From the NCBI GenBank assembly GCA_003697105.1, contig RFFQ01000170.1, forward strand, positions 1 to 55,172: 55,172 nt of DNA. Direction: 5' to 3'. The notes beneath the pieces are model-generated. The model was given only the letters and a program-made list of their open reading frames with translations, ran no database searches and was not told the DNA's origin. The stretch is from Gemmatimonadota bacterium. GTDB lineage: Bacteria; 4572-55; J002. Position numbers and translations under genes: made by a program. This document shows, piece after piece, positions 7,953 to 15,609 of the stretch; position 1 is the first letter of the stretch; every line of letters starts with the position of its first letter.

Positions 7953-9081
7953 ACCGGATCGAATCGGCATTTTAGGCGGCGGACAGTTAGCCCGAATGTC
8001 CGCCTACGCCGCTTACCGCCTCGGCTTTGAAGTGGCGATTATGGAAAAACACCCCAACTCGCCCGCCGGACAACTGACCCACCATGAAATTGTGGGATGG
8101 CTCCATGATGATCATCTTATGCGGGATTTCGCCGCCAAAAGCGATGTGATCACCCTCGAAAATGAGTTTGTGGATTATCAGCGACTGGAATTTTTGGAAG
8201 CGCTGGGCACACCGGTGGTACCACATTCCGCCACAATTGCCAACATTCAGGATAAATATTTGCAAAAAAGTGCCCTTGCGGACCAAAATATTCCCGTACC
8301 GGAGTTTATGGCAGTCCAGAGCCTTGCCGATTTTGAAGCGGTAAAATCCCGCTTAGGTGTGCCCTTTGTCCTCAAATCCCGCAAAATGGGTTACGATGGG
8401 TACGGTAATGCCCAGATCGAATCCCAAGCGGATTTTGACACGGCCTTTAAACGGCTGACCGCACGACACGCCGCACTTTTTGCGGAAAAATTTATCACCT
8501 TTCACATGGAATTGGCAGTGATGATCGCCCGCACTCCGGCAGAAATTCGAGCGTACCCGGTGGTGCAAACCATTCAAAAAAACCATATTTGCCATACGGT
8601 GATTGCTCCGGCACCCATTGACCCTCAATTGGCGGCACAAACGGTCGAAATGGGTATCGCCGCGGTCAAAGCGGTGGATGGTTTCGGGATTTATGGGATT
8701 GAATTCTTCCTCACGGAAGATCATCAAATTTTACTCAACGAGATGGCGCCGCGCCCGCATAATTCCGGGCATTATACCATTGAAGCGTGTGTGACATCAC
8801 AGTTTGAAAATCACATCCGAGCTGTCCTTGGATTGCCCCTCGGCACTACGGAGATGATCAAACCCCATGCGGTGATGGTCAATTTATTAGGCAAAAAAGA
8901 AGGTACGGGAGTAATCCCGAATTATGCGATTGCCTTAAACCATCCCGAGTTGCATCTGCACATCTATGGCAAAGCACAATCGCGGATCGGGCGAAAAATG
9001 GGACATATCACGATGCTGGGTGATAATCTGAATCCCATTTTAGATCAATTACACACCATCGAATCTCAAATTTGGCTTTAG
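7942..9081 (+). CDS. purK: 5-(carboxyamino)imidazole ribonucleotide synthase
   Basis: 379 residues, ATP-grasp fold. It carboxylates AIR to N5-CAIR with ATP and bicarbonate. The opening GILGGGQLARM, the ATP-grasp lysine region (VLKSRKMGYDGYGN) and the 'LNEMAPRPHNSGHYTIEA' metal-binding signature are all intact. It begins inside the end of pyrI (11-nt overlap) and precedes purE by 36 nt, which is the classic purK-purE pair. Confidence 0.96.
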   Translation: MKNRPDRIGILGGGQLARMSAYAAYRLGFEVAIMEKHPNSPAGQLTHHEIVGWLHDDHLMRDFAAKSDVITLENEFVDYQRLEFLEALGTPVVPHSATIANIQDKYLQKSALADQNIPVPEFMAVQSLADFEAVKSRLGVPFVLKSRKMGYDGYGNAQIESQADFDTAFKRLTARHAALFAEKFITFHMELAVMIARTPAEIRAYPVVQTIQKNHICHTVIAPAPIDPQLAAQTVEMGIAAVKAVDGFGIYGIEFFLTEDHQILLNEMAPRPHNSGHYTIEACVTSQFENHIRAVLGLPLGTTEMIKPHAVMVNLLGKKEGTGVIPNYAIALNHPELHLHIYGKAQSRIGRKMGHITMLGDNLNPILDQLHTIESQIWL

Positions 9082-9117
9082 AAATAACACCTTAACCCTA
9101 AAGGATGAACAAAAAGA

Positions 9118-9639
9118 ATGAACCCCTCAACCCCTCTCGTTGGCATCATTATGGGCAGTGATTCCGATCTGAACGTGATGAAAGCCGCGGCAGATATTTG
9201 TGATGAATTTGATGTACCTTACGAAATCCGCGTGGTATCCGCCCATCGCACGCCACACGTCATGGCAGAATATGGTTCTACTGCCCACGAACGCGGCATT
9301 AAAGTGATTATCGCTGGCGCAGGAGGTGCGGCACATTTGCCGGGCATGACGGCAGCCTATTCCCCCTTGCCGGTGATTGGCGTACCGGTCAAATTGAAAT
9401 CCTTAGATGGGCTGGACTCGTTGCTTTCCATCGTACAGATGCCGCGGGGCGTACCAGTCGCCACCGTAGCCATCAACAACGCCCAAAATGCCGGCTTGCT
9501 GGCAATTGAGATTTTGGCAACCAGTGACCCCACCCTGCGACAAAAGGTAATCGATTACAAAAAACAGATGGCAGCGGTATCAATTCAAAAAAATGAGACA
9601 TTGCCAGCAAAACTCACCGCTTTATCACCCTCAAGATAA
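9118..9639 (+). CDS. purE: N5-carboxyaminoimidazole ribonucleotide mutase
   Basis: 173 residues, class I PurE. It moves the carboxyl group of N5-CAIR to give CAIR, partnered with Pur[11 protein letters not shown], the catalytic histidine in SAHRTP, and '[12 protein letters not shown]' followed by PVIGVPV are all present. Weak AAGG lies upstream. It ends the pyrB-pyrI-purK-purE run. No terminator is obvious, and an XRE-cupin regulator starts 160 nt later. Confidence 0.97.
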   Translation: MNPSTPLVGIIMGSDSDLNVMKAAADICDEFDVPYEIRVVSAHRTPHVMAEYGSTAHERGIKVIIAGAGGAAHLPGMTAAYSPLPVIGVPVKLKSLDGLDSLLSIVQMPRGVPVATVAINNAQNAGLLAIEILATSDPTLRQKVIDYKKQMAAVSIQKNETLPAKLTALSPSR

Positions 9640-9711
9640 ATGAAACTATCGTGAGCCACAACCCGCGTGCCGCCCGATCCGCCCCCATCCGTTATGGTGA
9701 ACTGTAAAACT

Positions 9712-9735
9712 AAAAGTTGACAAAATCAAACTTTT
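9712..9735 (+). promoter_or_regulatory. inverted repeat over a -35 element: probable operator of the XRE-cupin gene
   Basis: AAAAGTT (9712-9718) and AACTTTT (9729-9735) form a perfect inverted repeat with a 10-nt centre. TTGACA (9717-9722) lies across its left arm, and a TTATAC-like -10 is at 9744-9749. The position, about 65 nt before the regulator's start, fits an autoregulatory operator bound by a dimeric helix-turn-helix protein. Confidence 0.5.
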
Positions 9736-9799
9736 GGTACATGTTATACGGTAACGGGCTCACTGAAACACTGAATCCCCCATTCACACGAGGTTGCTC

Positions 9800-10393
9800 A
9801 TGGAATCGTTACAGATGGATTTTGATATTGGTAAACGCATTAAAGCGTTGCGGGAGGACCAATCTCTCTCGTTACGGGCACTGGCTAAAAAATGCGGTCT
9901 TTCATTTAATGCGATTAGCCGCATCGAACGGGGCGAGAATTCACCCTCCGTCGTGACCTTGCACCGGTTAGCAACCGCCTTTGGTGTACCGATTACCTAT
10001 TTTTTTATGAAAGAGGTGGAACAAAAGATCATTTTTACCAAACATAATGAAGGGATCGTTTCGCGATCCAGTGGATTTGAGATGCAAAGCCTCGGCAGCG
10101 GGTTGATCCACCAGCAACTTGAACCATTTCACATGCTGATCAAACCCGGCGGACGCCGTTTTACAGACCCAGTGAGCCACGCCGGCGACGAACTCGTCTA
10201 TTGCTTGGAAGGCAAGCTGGAATATAAAGTAGAACATCAAGTATTCACCCTAGAAAAAGGCGATTCGCTCTTTTTCAAAGGCGACCAAGGGCACTGCTGG
10301 CGAAATCCGTTTTCAGCGGAAGCACGGGTGTTGATCATTTTTCAATCCACCCCGAACAAACACAATCTGTTTCAAGGACATCTAACCAATTAA
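9800..10393 (+). CDS. XRE-family transcriptional regulator with cupin domain
   Basis: 197 residues from the ATG at 9800, with GAGG 7 nt upstream (an in-frame TTG at 9794 is less likely). Residues about 8-66 are an XRE helix-turn-helix (RIKALREDQSLSLRALAKKC, then 'GLSFNAISRIERGENSPSV'). Residues about 115-190 are a cupin_2 barrel (HAGDELVYCLEGKLEYKV, 'FKGDQGHCWRNP'). Proteins of this build usually sense a small metabolite with the cupin and control nearby catabolic, polyamine or amino-acid genes. Here it follows purE and is closed by a strong terminator. Target unknown; self-regulation through the inverted repeat at 9712 is likely. Confidence 0.9.
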   Translation: MESLQMDFDIGKRIKALREDQSLSLRALAKKCGLSFNAISRIERGENSPSVVTLHRLATAFGVPITYFFMKEVEQKIIFTKHNEGIVSRSSGFEMQSLGSGLIHQQLEPFHMLIKPGGRRFTDPVSHAGDELVYCLEGKLEYKVEHQVFTLEKGDSLFFKGDQGHCWRNPFSAEARVLIIFQSTPNKHNLFQGHLTN

Positions 10394-10424
10394 ACCACGG
10401 ATTTGACCCGCGACCACCATTTTC

Positions 10425-10452
10425 AGGGGCGTTCTTTCAACGCCCCTATTTT
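10425..10452 (+). terminator. intrinsic terminator after the XRE-cupin gene
   Basis: AGGGGCGTT (10425-10433) pairs perfectly with AACGCCCCT (10439-10447) around a 5-nt loop and is followed by ATTTT. It lies between the regulator and glgX and rules out an upstream glgX start. Confidence 0.85.
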
Positions 10453-10483
10453 CATACCACCTCACCCTAAAACGTGCAGCACC

Positions 10484-12670
10484 ATGAAACCCACTTTCAA
10501 AACAAAACAGGGACACCCCTTACCCTTGGGAGTTTCCATTCAACCGGATGGACTGAATTTCGCGATTTTTTCCCGGCACGCCACCCATGTCTGGCTTCTC
10601 TTGTTTGAATCCGAAAAGCACGATCCCCTTGTCGAAATCGAACTCGACCCCGCGGTTCACCGCACCGGTGATGTCTGGCACATTCTGCTCTCAGATTTGC
10701 GGGGACTGCATCCCGCCTTCCAGGCGGACTTCCGCCGGACTACCGACCTGAAATCTGCCCTTCAACACCTAAGATCAACGTTACGTTACGGCTACCGGAT
10801 GGACCGCCAACCTAATGAAGCACCTCACATCTACCGGTTTGATCCCAATGAAGTCCTGATTGATCCCTATGCCAAAGCGTTGACCGGCGGCGAACGCTGG
10901 GGGGTATGGCAACGCCGTCAGGGAGACGATCATCCCAAAATATCAAGCCGAAATGTAGAAGTCCGCAAATACCGGAATCTGATCATTGAAGACGATTTCG
11001 ATTGGGGTGCGGATCGACCGCTCAATCGCCCAATGTCAGAATTGGTGATTTATGAACTCCATGTCCGCGGTTTTACCCGGCATAAATCGGCGCAAGTCGA
11101 TCATCCCGGCACCTATCGCGGATTGATCGAAAAAATCCCATACCTGAAAAATCTAGGCATTAACGCCGTAGAATTATTACCCATTTTTGAGTTTGAAGAA
11201 CTGGATCGGGACACATTCAACCCCCAGACGGGGGAGCGACACCTCAACTTTTGGGGCTACCACCCGATCAACTTTTTTGCACCCAAAGCCGGATATGCCG
11301 CTGAAGGTAAAAATGGTAATGCGGTACGAGAATTTAAGGAGATGGTCAAAGCATTCCACCAAGCGGGAATTGAAGTCATTTTGGATGTGGTGTTCAATCA
11401 TACCGGTGAAGGTGACGAAACGGGGCATATCTTTTCATTCAAAGGTATTGATAATCCGATCTACTACATGTTGGATGAGCAAGGGCACTACCGGAATTAC
11501 GCCGGTTGTGGCAATGTACTGAACTGCAATTATCCGGTCGTGCATGACCTGATCATCGATGCCCTGCGCTACTGGGTGACCGAGATGCATATTGATGGCT
11601 TCCGGTTCGATTTAGCATCCATTTTAACCCGCGGGCGAGACGGTCAACCGATGGCAAATCCAGCCTTAATCGATCACATTACCGCCGACCCCATTTTAGC
11701 GGATACAAAGCTGATTGCCGAAGCATGGGATGCGGCGGGATTGTATCAGGTAGGCACCTTTCCAGCATGGGGACGGTGGGCAGAATGGAACGGCAAGTAC
11801 CGGGATGACATCCGCCGGTTTGTCAAGAGTGACCCCGGTCTGGTACCAGCACTAGCACAACGGCTACTTGGCAGCCCCGACATTTATGAGCCAAGCGGAC
11901 GTCACCCCTTCCACAGCATTAACTTTATTACCTGCCATGATGGCTTTACCCTGCATGATCTGGTCAGTTACAACGAAAAACACAACTGGGAAAACGGCGA
12001 ACAAAATCAAGATGGAAGTAATGATAATTACAGTTGGAACTGTGGCGTAGAGGGCGAGACAGACAACCCGCAAATCCAGCGCTTGCGGCGGCAACAGATG
12101 AAAAACTTCCTGACCTTACTGATGCTCTCCAACGGGGTGCCCTTGCTCACAGCGGGGGATGAATTCGCCCGTACCCAACAAGGCAATAACAACGCCTATT
12201 GCCATGACAGCCCGCTCACGTGGGTTGATTGGACATTGGCGGATAAACACGCTGAGTTATTCCGGTTCACGCGCGAGTTGATCGCCTTCCGGCACGAGAT
12301 CAAACATTTACGGCTACAATACTACCATGATCCGGCAGTGGAAATCTATTTTCATGGGGTAAAATTACACGAGCCGGACTGGTCGTATGACTCCCGTAGC
12401 CTAGCAATGCAGATTATTAGTGGCGATAAGCGTCACCGGATTCAACAAATGATGATCATCTGCAATGCCCATTGGGAATCCCTGAAATTTGAACTACCGA
12501 TACTGCCAAAGGGCAAAAAATGGCATTTGAAGATTGACACATCTTTCGTAAAACCGTATGATATTATGGAAACTGGCAAAGAAAAGTCCGTGCGCAACCC
12601 GCAACATTATAAAATTGCCGCCCGCAGTACGGTGGTACTGGTGGCAAAGTCTTCTAGAAAGAAGAAATAA
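10484..12670 (+). CDS. glgX: glycogen debranching enzyme GlgX (GH13, isoamylase type)
   Basis: 728 residues from the ATG at 10484; a longer frame from a TTG at 10403 would read through the terminator hairpin. It hydrolyses alpha-1,6 branches of phosphorylase-trimmed glycogen. An N-terminal CBM48-like domain (about 10-110) precedes the GH13 barrel. The barrel has 'DVVFNHTGEG', the nucleophile Asp376 in GFRFDLAS, the acid Glu413 in IAEAWD, and 'CHDGFTLHDL' with the third acidic residue. The cysteine-containing 'GCGNVLNCNYP' loop and 'AGDEFARTQQGNNNAYC' are GlgX/TreX hallmarks. It stands alone, without other glycogen genes nearby. Confidence 0.92.
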   Translation: MKPTFKTKQGHPLPLGVSIQPDGLNFAIFSRHATHVWLLLFESEKHDPLVEIELDPAVHRTGDVWHILLSDLRGLHPAFQADFRRTTDLKSALQHLRSTLRYGYRMDRQPNEAPHIYRFDPNEVLIDPYAKALTGGERWGVWQRRQGDDHPKISSRNVEVRKYRNLIIEDDFDWGADRPLNRPMSELVIYELHVRGFTRHKSAQVDHPGTYRGLIEKIPYLKNLGINAVELLPIFEFEELDRDTFNPQTGERHLNFWGYHPINFFAPKAGYAAEGKNGNAVREFKEMVKAFHQAGIEVILDVVFNHTGEGDETGHIFSFKGIDNPIYYMLDEQGHYRNYAGCGNVLNCNYPVVHDLIIDALRYWVTEMHIDGFRFDLASILTRGRDGQPMANPALIDHITADPILADTKLIAEAWDAAGLYQVGTFPAWGRWAEWNGKYRDDIRRFVKSDPGLVPALAQRLLGSPDIYEPSGRHPFHSINFITCHDGFTLHDLVSYNEKHNWENGEQNQDGSNDNYSWNCGVEGETDNPQIQRLRRQQMKNFLTLLMLSNGVPLLTAGDEFARTQQGNNNAYCHDSPLTWVDWTLADKHAELFRFTRELIAFRHEIKHLRLQYYHDPAVEIYFHGVKLHEPDWSYDSRSLAMQIISGDKRHRIQQMMIICNAHWESLKFELPILPKGKKWHLKIDTSFVKPYDIMETGKEKSVRNPQHYKIAARSTVVLVAKSSRKKK

Positions 12671-12726
12671 CCGTGTTCCGGTTTTGAGGCAAATATCTGC
12701 TTTTCACCAAAAGGAGAACTTTTCAA

Positions 12727-13772
12727 ATGACACATAAGAAAAAATCAGAAAAAGTGCCCTCCAAGATGAAAGCACGTTACGAGGAGATTATCACGTTGAC
12801 AAACACCTTCTGCGCGGAACATCTGGACGAGGAATATGCCCAACTTTGCCGTTATGCCGCGGCGGCTTTGGCACGGAAACGTCCTTCACCACTGGAAAAG
12901 GGACGGGTTAAAAGCTGGGCGTGCGGTATTGCGTATGCCATGGGGTATGTCAATTTCCTCTCCGACTCCAGCCAAGACCCCCACATGTCTATGGGAGACC
13001 TGTGTGCGGCATTTGGGGTCAGTACAAGTACCGGTAGCACCAAATCCAAAGAAGTTCGGGAAGCCCTTGGTGGTATCGAACGCCTAGACCCCGCATGGAC
13101 AGTACCAAGCCAAATTGAAAATAACCCATTTGCGTGGATGGTGGAAACTTCAGAAGGACTCATTCTGGATTCCCGCTCGTTCCCTGCCATTATACGACAA
13201 GCCTTATACGAAGAAGGTATTTTGCCCTTCCCCCCGAATGAAGAAGAGGTGATAGAAAACATCATGGAACTGATGACAAATGAGCCAGACGACGAATTGG
13301 ACGACACCCCCCCTCGGTCTTCTGCACCCGCATCTCGAAAAACCTCAAAACCTAAAAAAAGCAACCCCAATAAACCGCGCTGTGGCTTAGGTGGAAAACA
13401 GGAAAATCTAACCCGAACCCCCTTTGTGGGGAATGGATTTGTGATGATGCTCACGAATACCAGTTATTTTCCTACGCCCGAAATAGCGGTTACCGCAACC
13501 ATGACCGGCACACCTTGTGTTCCTTTCATTACCATGAGGGGCACAAAGGGAACTGGCAAGATTGCGAAGAGTGCAAAGCCAAGTTCGATACCGAGATGTA
13601 TGTCTGGTACGGCACAAATGAGTATAATTTTACTGTGCTGGAAAATCCCCCGGAATACGAACCCACCCATTGCGCAAAATGTGGCAAGGTAATTCCGCTG
13701 GTCGATGGCGGGTACTCGGTAAGATGAGAAAAATATTTTTGTTATGACTGTACAGATTTCTTCCACTCTTAA
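12727..13772 (+). pseudogene. decayed DUF6398 / zinc-ribbon protein gene with frameshift and stop
   Basis: The first frame (12727 to about 13420) encodes a DUF6398-type helical domain (WACGIAYAMGYVNFLSDSSQ, 'SMGDLCAAFGVS') and a basic linker. From about 13420 the family sequence continues in the -1 frame: CGEWICDDAHEYQLFSYARN, then 'CSFHYHEGHKG', 'CEECKAKFDTEMYVWYGTNE' and 'CAKCGKVIPL'. A 5-C run at 13418-13422 is one C short of keeping frame. A TGA at 13725-13727 then interrupts 'YSVR*EKYFCYDC', with the natural stop at 13770. The zinc knuckle before the shift reads CGLGGK where CxxC is expected (one Cys to Gly). Three independent lesions argue for a pseudogene rather than recoding. AAAGGAGAA precedes the start. 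Confidence 0.8.
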
Positions 13773-13804
13773 ATTAATACCTCAATAACTTCATGGAGTG
13801 TTAC

Positions 13805-14254
13805 ATGGGTAAATTGATCGGCAGTATGTCTTTGTTTGCCCTAGCGGGTTTTATGCTGGTGGGCTTTTTTCAATCTGGGATTGGGTTTACGGCAACCGGA
13901 CTTGCCGCCCTGCTCATTGCGGTCGGATTACCGGCAGCAGGGGGTGCTTATCTGCTATACAGCCATTACCGGCAAAAACAGCAACTGAAGGGCAGTAAAA
14001 AACGCTTGAAGATGCAAACGCTTGAAGCCGAGATCATTAAATTAAGCGGTCAAAAAGGGGGCAAACTAACCGTGGTCGAGGTCGTCAGTGCGCTCGCGGT
14101 TGATAATCAGATCGCCAAAGAAGCGTTGGAATCCCTCAGTGTACAAGGGTTGGCAGAACCGGAAGTAACCGAACGTGGCATGATTGTTTACTCCTTCTAT
14201 GATGTGCAAAATCTACCGGATAAATCCACCGCGAAAGGAGTGTTAGATGACTAA
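13805..14254 (+). CDS. small membrane protein with cytoplasmic winged-helix-like domain
   Basis: 149 residues from the ATG at 13805 (GGAG 6 nt upstream; the earlier in-frame ATG at 13793 overlaps that site). Two membrane helices span about 5-27 and 30-53. A basic linker follows. A C-terminal domain of about 65 residues (EAEIIKLSGQKGGKLTVVEV, then 'ALESLSVQGLAEPE') has the alternation of a winged-helix fold. Its stop overlaps the next start by 8 nt, so the membrane protein and the double zinc-finger protein are probably made together. Function unknown; possibly a membrane-tethered regulator. Confidence 0.7.
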   Translation: MGKLIGSMSLFALAGFMLVGFFQSGIGFTATGLAALLIAVGLPAAGGAYLLYSHYRQKQQLKGSKKRLKMQTLEAEIIKLSGQKGGKLTVVEVVSALAVDNQIAKEALESLSVQGLAEPEVTERGMIVYSFYDVQNLPDKSTAKGVLDD

Positions 14255-14954
14255 ATTTGAAGAACGGTACGACTGCCCGGTCTGTTTAGGGGTAAAAATG
14301 GACAAACTGAAAGTGGCACCACAGGCAACGTTTTTGGTCGATCACTGTCGCCGGTGCGGGGGAATGTGGTTTGATCAAGGTGAAGTGCAACTCCTGCGGC
14401 AAACCAGTGCCAAAGTGCTGGCACGGAAGATCAACCTCAAGCCAGAAGCGTATCAGATGCAATGTCACAGTTGCCACACCCGCATGGACCGCAATCTGGA
14501 TAAGTGCCCCAACTGTAATTGGAAAAATATCATCAATTGTCCCTGTTGCCACCAGCCCCTCAAACCGGTGGAACATAGCGGGTTGCGGTTGGATATCTGC
14601 AAAACGTGTAAAGGGGTCTGGTTTGATCAGATTGAGTTAGCCCAAATCTGGAACATCCAACTAGACCACCTGGCAAAACGCAAAAAAGGTGTGCTCACAA
14701 CCGCGGGTGAAGCCGGTGAGGAGGCCGCAGAACTTTTCACCGAAGCCTTGATCTACGACCCCTTTTTGACACTTATCGCCGTCGATACCGCCTTAGATGT
14801 GGGGGCGGCAGTTGGCGGAACCATTTTGGATATTTCCGGCGAGGCGATCTCCAACGCGCCGGAGATGGCTGGCGCGGTATTTGAAGGCGGTGCGGAGCTT
14901 GCCGGTAGCATTTTTGAAGCAATTGCCGAGATCATCGCCAGCCTTTTTGAATGA
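14247..14954 (+). CDS. double zf-TFIIB zinc-finger protein with hydrophobic tail
   Basis: 235 residues. Two zf-TFIIB motifs are clear: CPVCLG...CRRCGGMWFDQGE (about 10-50) and CPCCHQP...CKTCKGVWFDQIE (about 99-135). A third zinc pair lies between them (CHSCHTRMDRNLDKCPNCNW). The C-terminal 75 residues are Ala/Gly-rich and amphipathic (AVGGTILDISGEAISNAPEM) and may lie on a membrane. zf-TFIIB proteins are widespread but poorly understood. The gene overlaps the previous membrane protein by 8 nt and is 7 nt from the next gene, forming a three-gene unit. No DNA-binding role is proven. Confidence 0.8.
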   Translation: MTKFEERYDCPVCLGVKMDKLKVAPQATFLVDHCRRCGGMWFDQGEVQLLRQTSAKVLARKINLKPEAYQMQCHSCHTRMDRNLDKCPNCNWKNIINCPCCHQPLKPVEHSGLRLDICKTCKGVWFDQIELAQIWNIQLDHLAKRKKGVLTTAGEAGEEAAELFTEALIYDPFLTLIAVDTALDVGAAVGGTILDISGEAISNAPEMAGAVFEGGAELAGSIFEAIAEIIASLFE

Positions 14955-14961
14955 GAAGACC

Positions 14962-15483
14962 ATGACCATTATCCGTGAATTTCCGGTGAACCCGCAAATT
15001 TTGATCTACCATGTACGGGATCGCCTCACCTCAGCTATCATTGAAACGTATCACCCCCGATCCCAAGCAAAGCCACCGGATTTTGTCCATAAGTTGCTGG
15101 AAATAAATGATATTATTGAGATCAACATCATGCCTTACCGCATCTGGTTGCGCAAAACAAAATCCGCCGGATGGCAACCGTTAATTCCACCGATTGAACG
15201 CATATTGAGCACTCAATTTGATGTCTCGGAGGTAGGTCAACCTGTGTTGGGCGACCAAACACGATCCTTCCACCATTCGCTACCCCATCTCCAGCAAAAA
15301 CAGGTTTACGAAGCACCGGCAATGGTTAAATCCGATCCCCTTGCCATAGAACTTTTTGCGATTGATGGCGTTCAGGCAGTCACCATCACCCCGGAAGAAA
15401 TTCAAATTAAAAAAGCCCAGCTCTTTTCATGGTCTGAACTGATTCCCCAAATTGAATCTACGCTTTCAGGAAAAGCCATCTAA
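14962..15483 (+). CDS. tandem Nfu-N-like domain protein without the NifU cysteines
   Basis: 173 residues from the ATG at 14962. The second half (about 118-172: 'SDPLAIELFAIDGVQAVTI' then 'SWSELIPQIESTLSG') matches the N-terminal domain of Nfu iron-sulfur carriers in pattern (SPLA..LF.I.GV.SV....W..L.P.I). The first half (about 5-85: 'PDFVHKLLEINDIIEINI', 'GWQPLIPPIERIL') looks like a diverged copy of the same fold. The CxxC NifU domain that carries the cluster is absent, so this is not a complete Fe-S scaffold. It may be a partner-binding module. It forms the end of the zinc-finger unit. Assignment is by my own pattern comparison only. Confidence 0.55.
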   Translation: MTIIREFPVNPQILIYHVRDRLTSAIIETYHPRSQAKPPDFVHKLLEINDIIEINIMPYRIWLRKTKSAGWQPLIPPIERILSTQFDVSEVGQPVLGDQTRSFHHSLPHLQQKQVYEAPAMVKSDPLAIELFAIDGVQAVTITPEEIQIKKAQLFSWSELIPQIESTLSGKAI

Positions 15484-15519
15484 CAGGGGTCATTCCTCCG
15501 AGAAGCGGAGAAACTCTGC

Positions 15520-15548
15520 TTGACATCCTCTTCACATTTTGGTAATAT
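15520..15548 (+). promoter_or_regulatory. sigma-70-type promoter of the pseudokinase gene
   Basis: TTGACA (15520-15525), a 17-nt spacer and TAATAT (15543-15548), about 55 nt before the expected leader end and 62 nt before the GTG start at 15610. Confidence 0.8.
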
Positions 15549-15609
15549 TTTAAACTGAACAATGCATAATATAGCAGCCATTTGTCTTTGAACCATTTGA
15601 GGTGGTACG

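Noticed and set aside
10403-10483. Upstream TTG start for glgX
   Set aside because: It would place a perfect terminator hairpin inside the gene, and the ATG at 10484 begins the family's N-terminus.
13415-13425. Programmed -1 frameshift at CCCCCTTT
   Set aside because: The run is slippery, but two further lesions in the same gene make decay or sequencing error more likely.
12852-13454. 200-codon open frame on the minus strand
   Set aside because: Antisense to a clear DUF6398 coding stretch, with no ribosome site and no recognisable domain.
13725-13727. UGA recoding (Gly or selenocysteine) in the zinc-ribbon gene
   Set aside because: TGA ends other genes here (for example at 5288 and 38489), the gene also has a frameshift and a lost Cys, and the site is not a redox motif.
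15481-15519. Terminator CTCCG/CGGAG after the Nfu-like gene
   Set aside because: Only a 5-bp stem with no T run.
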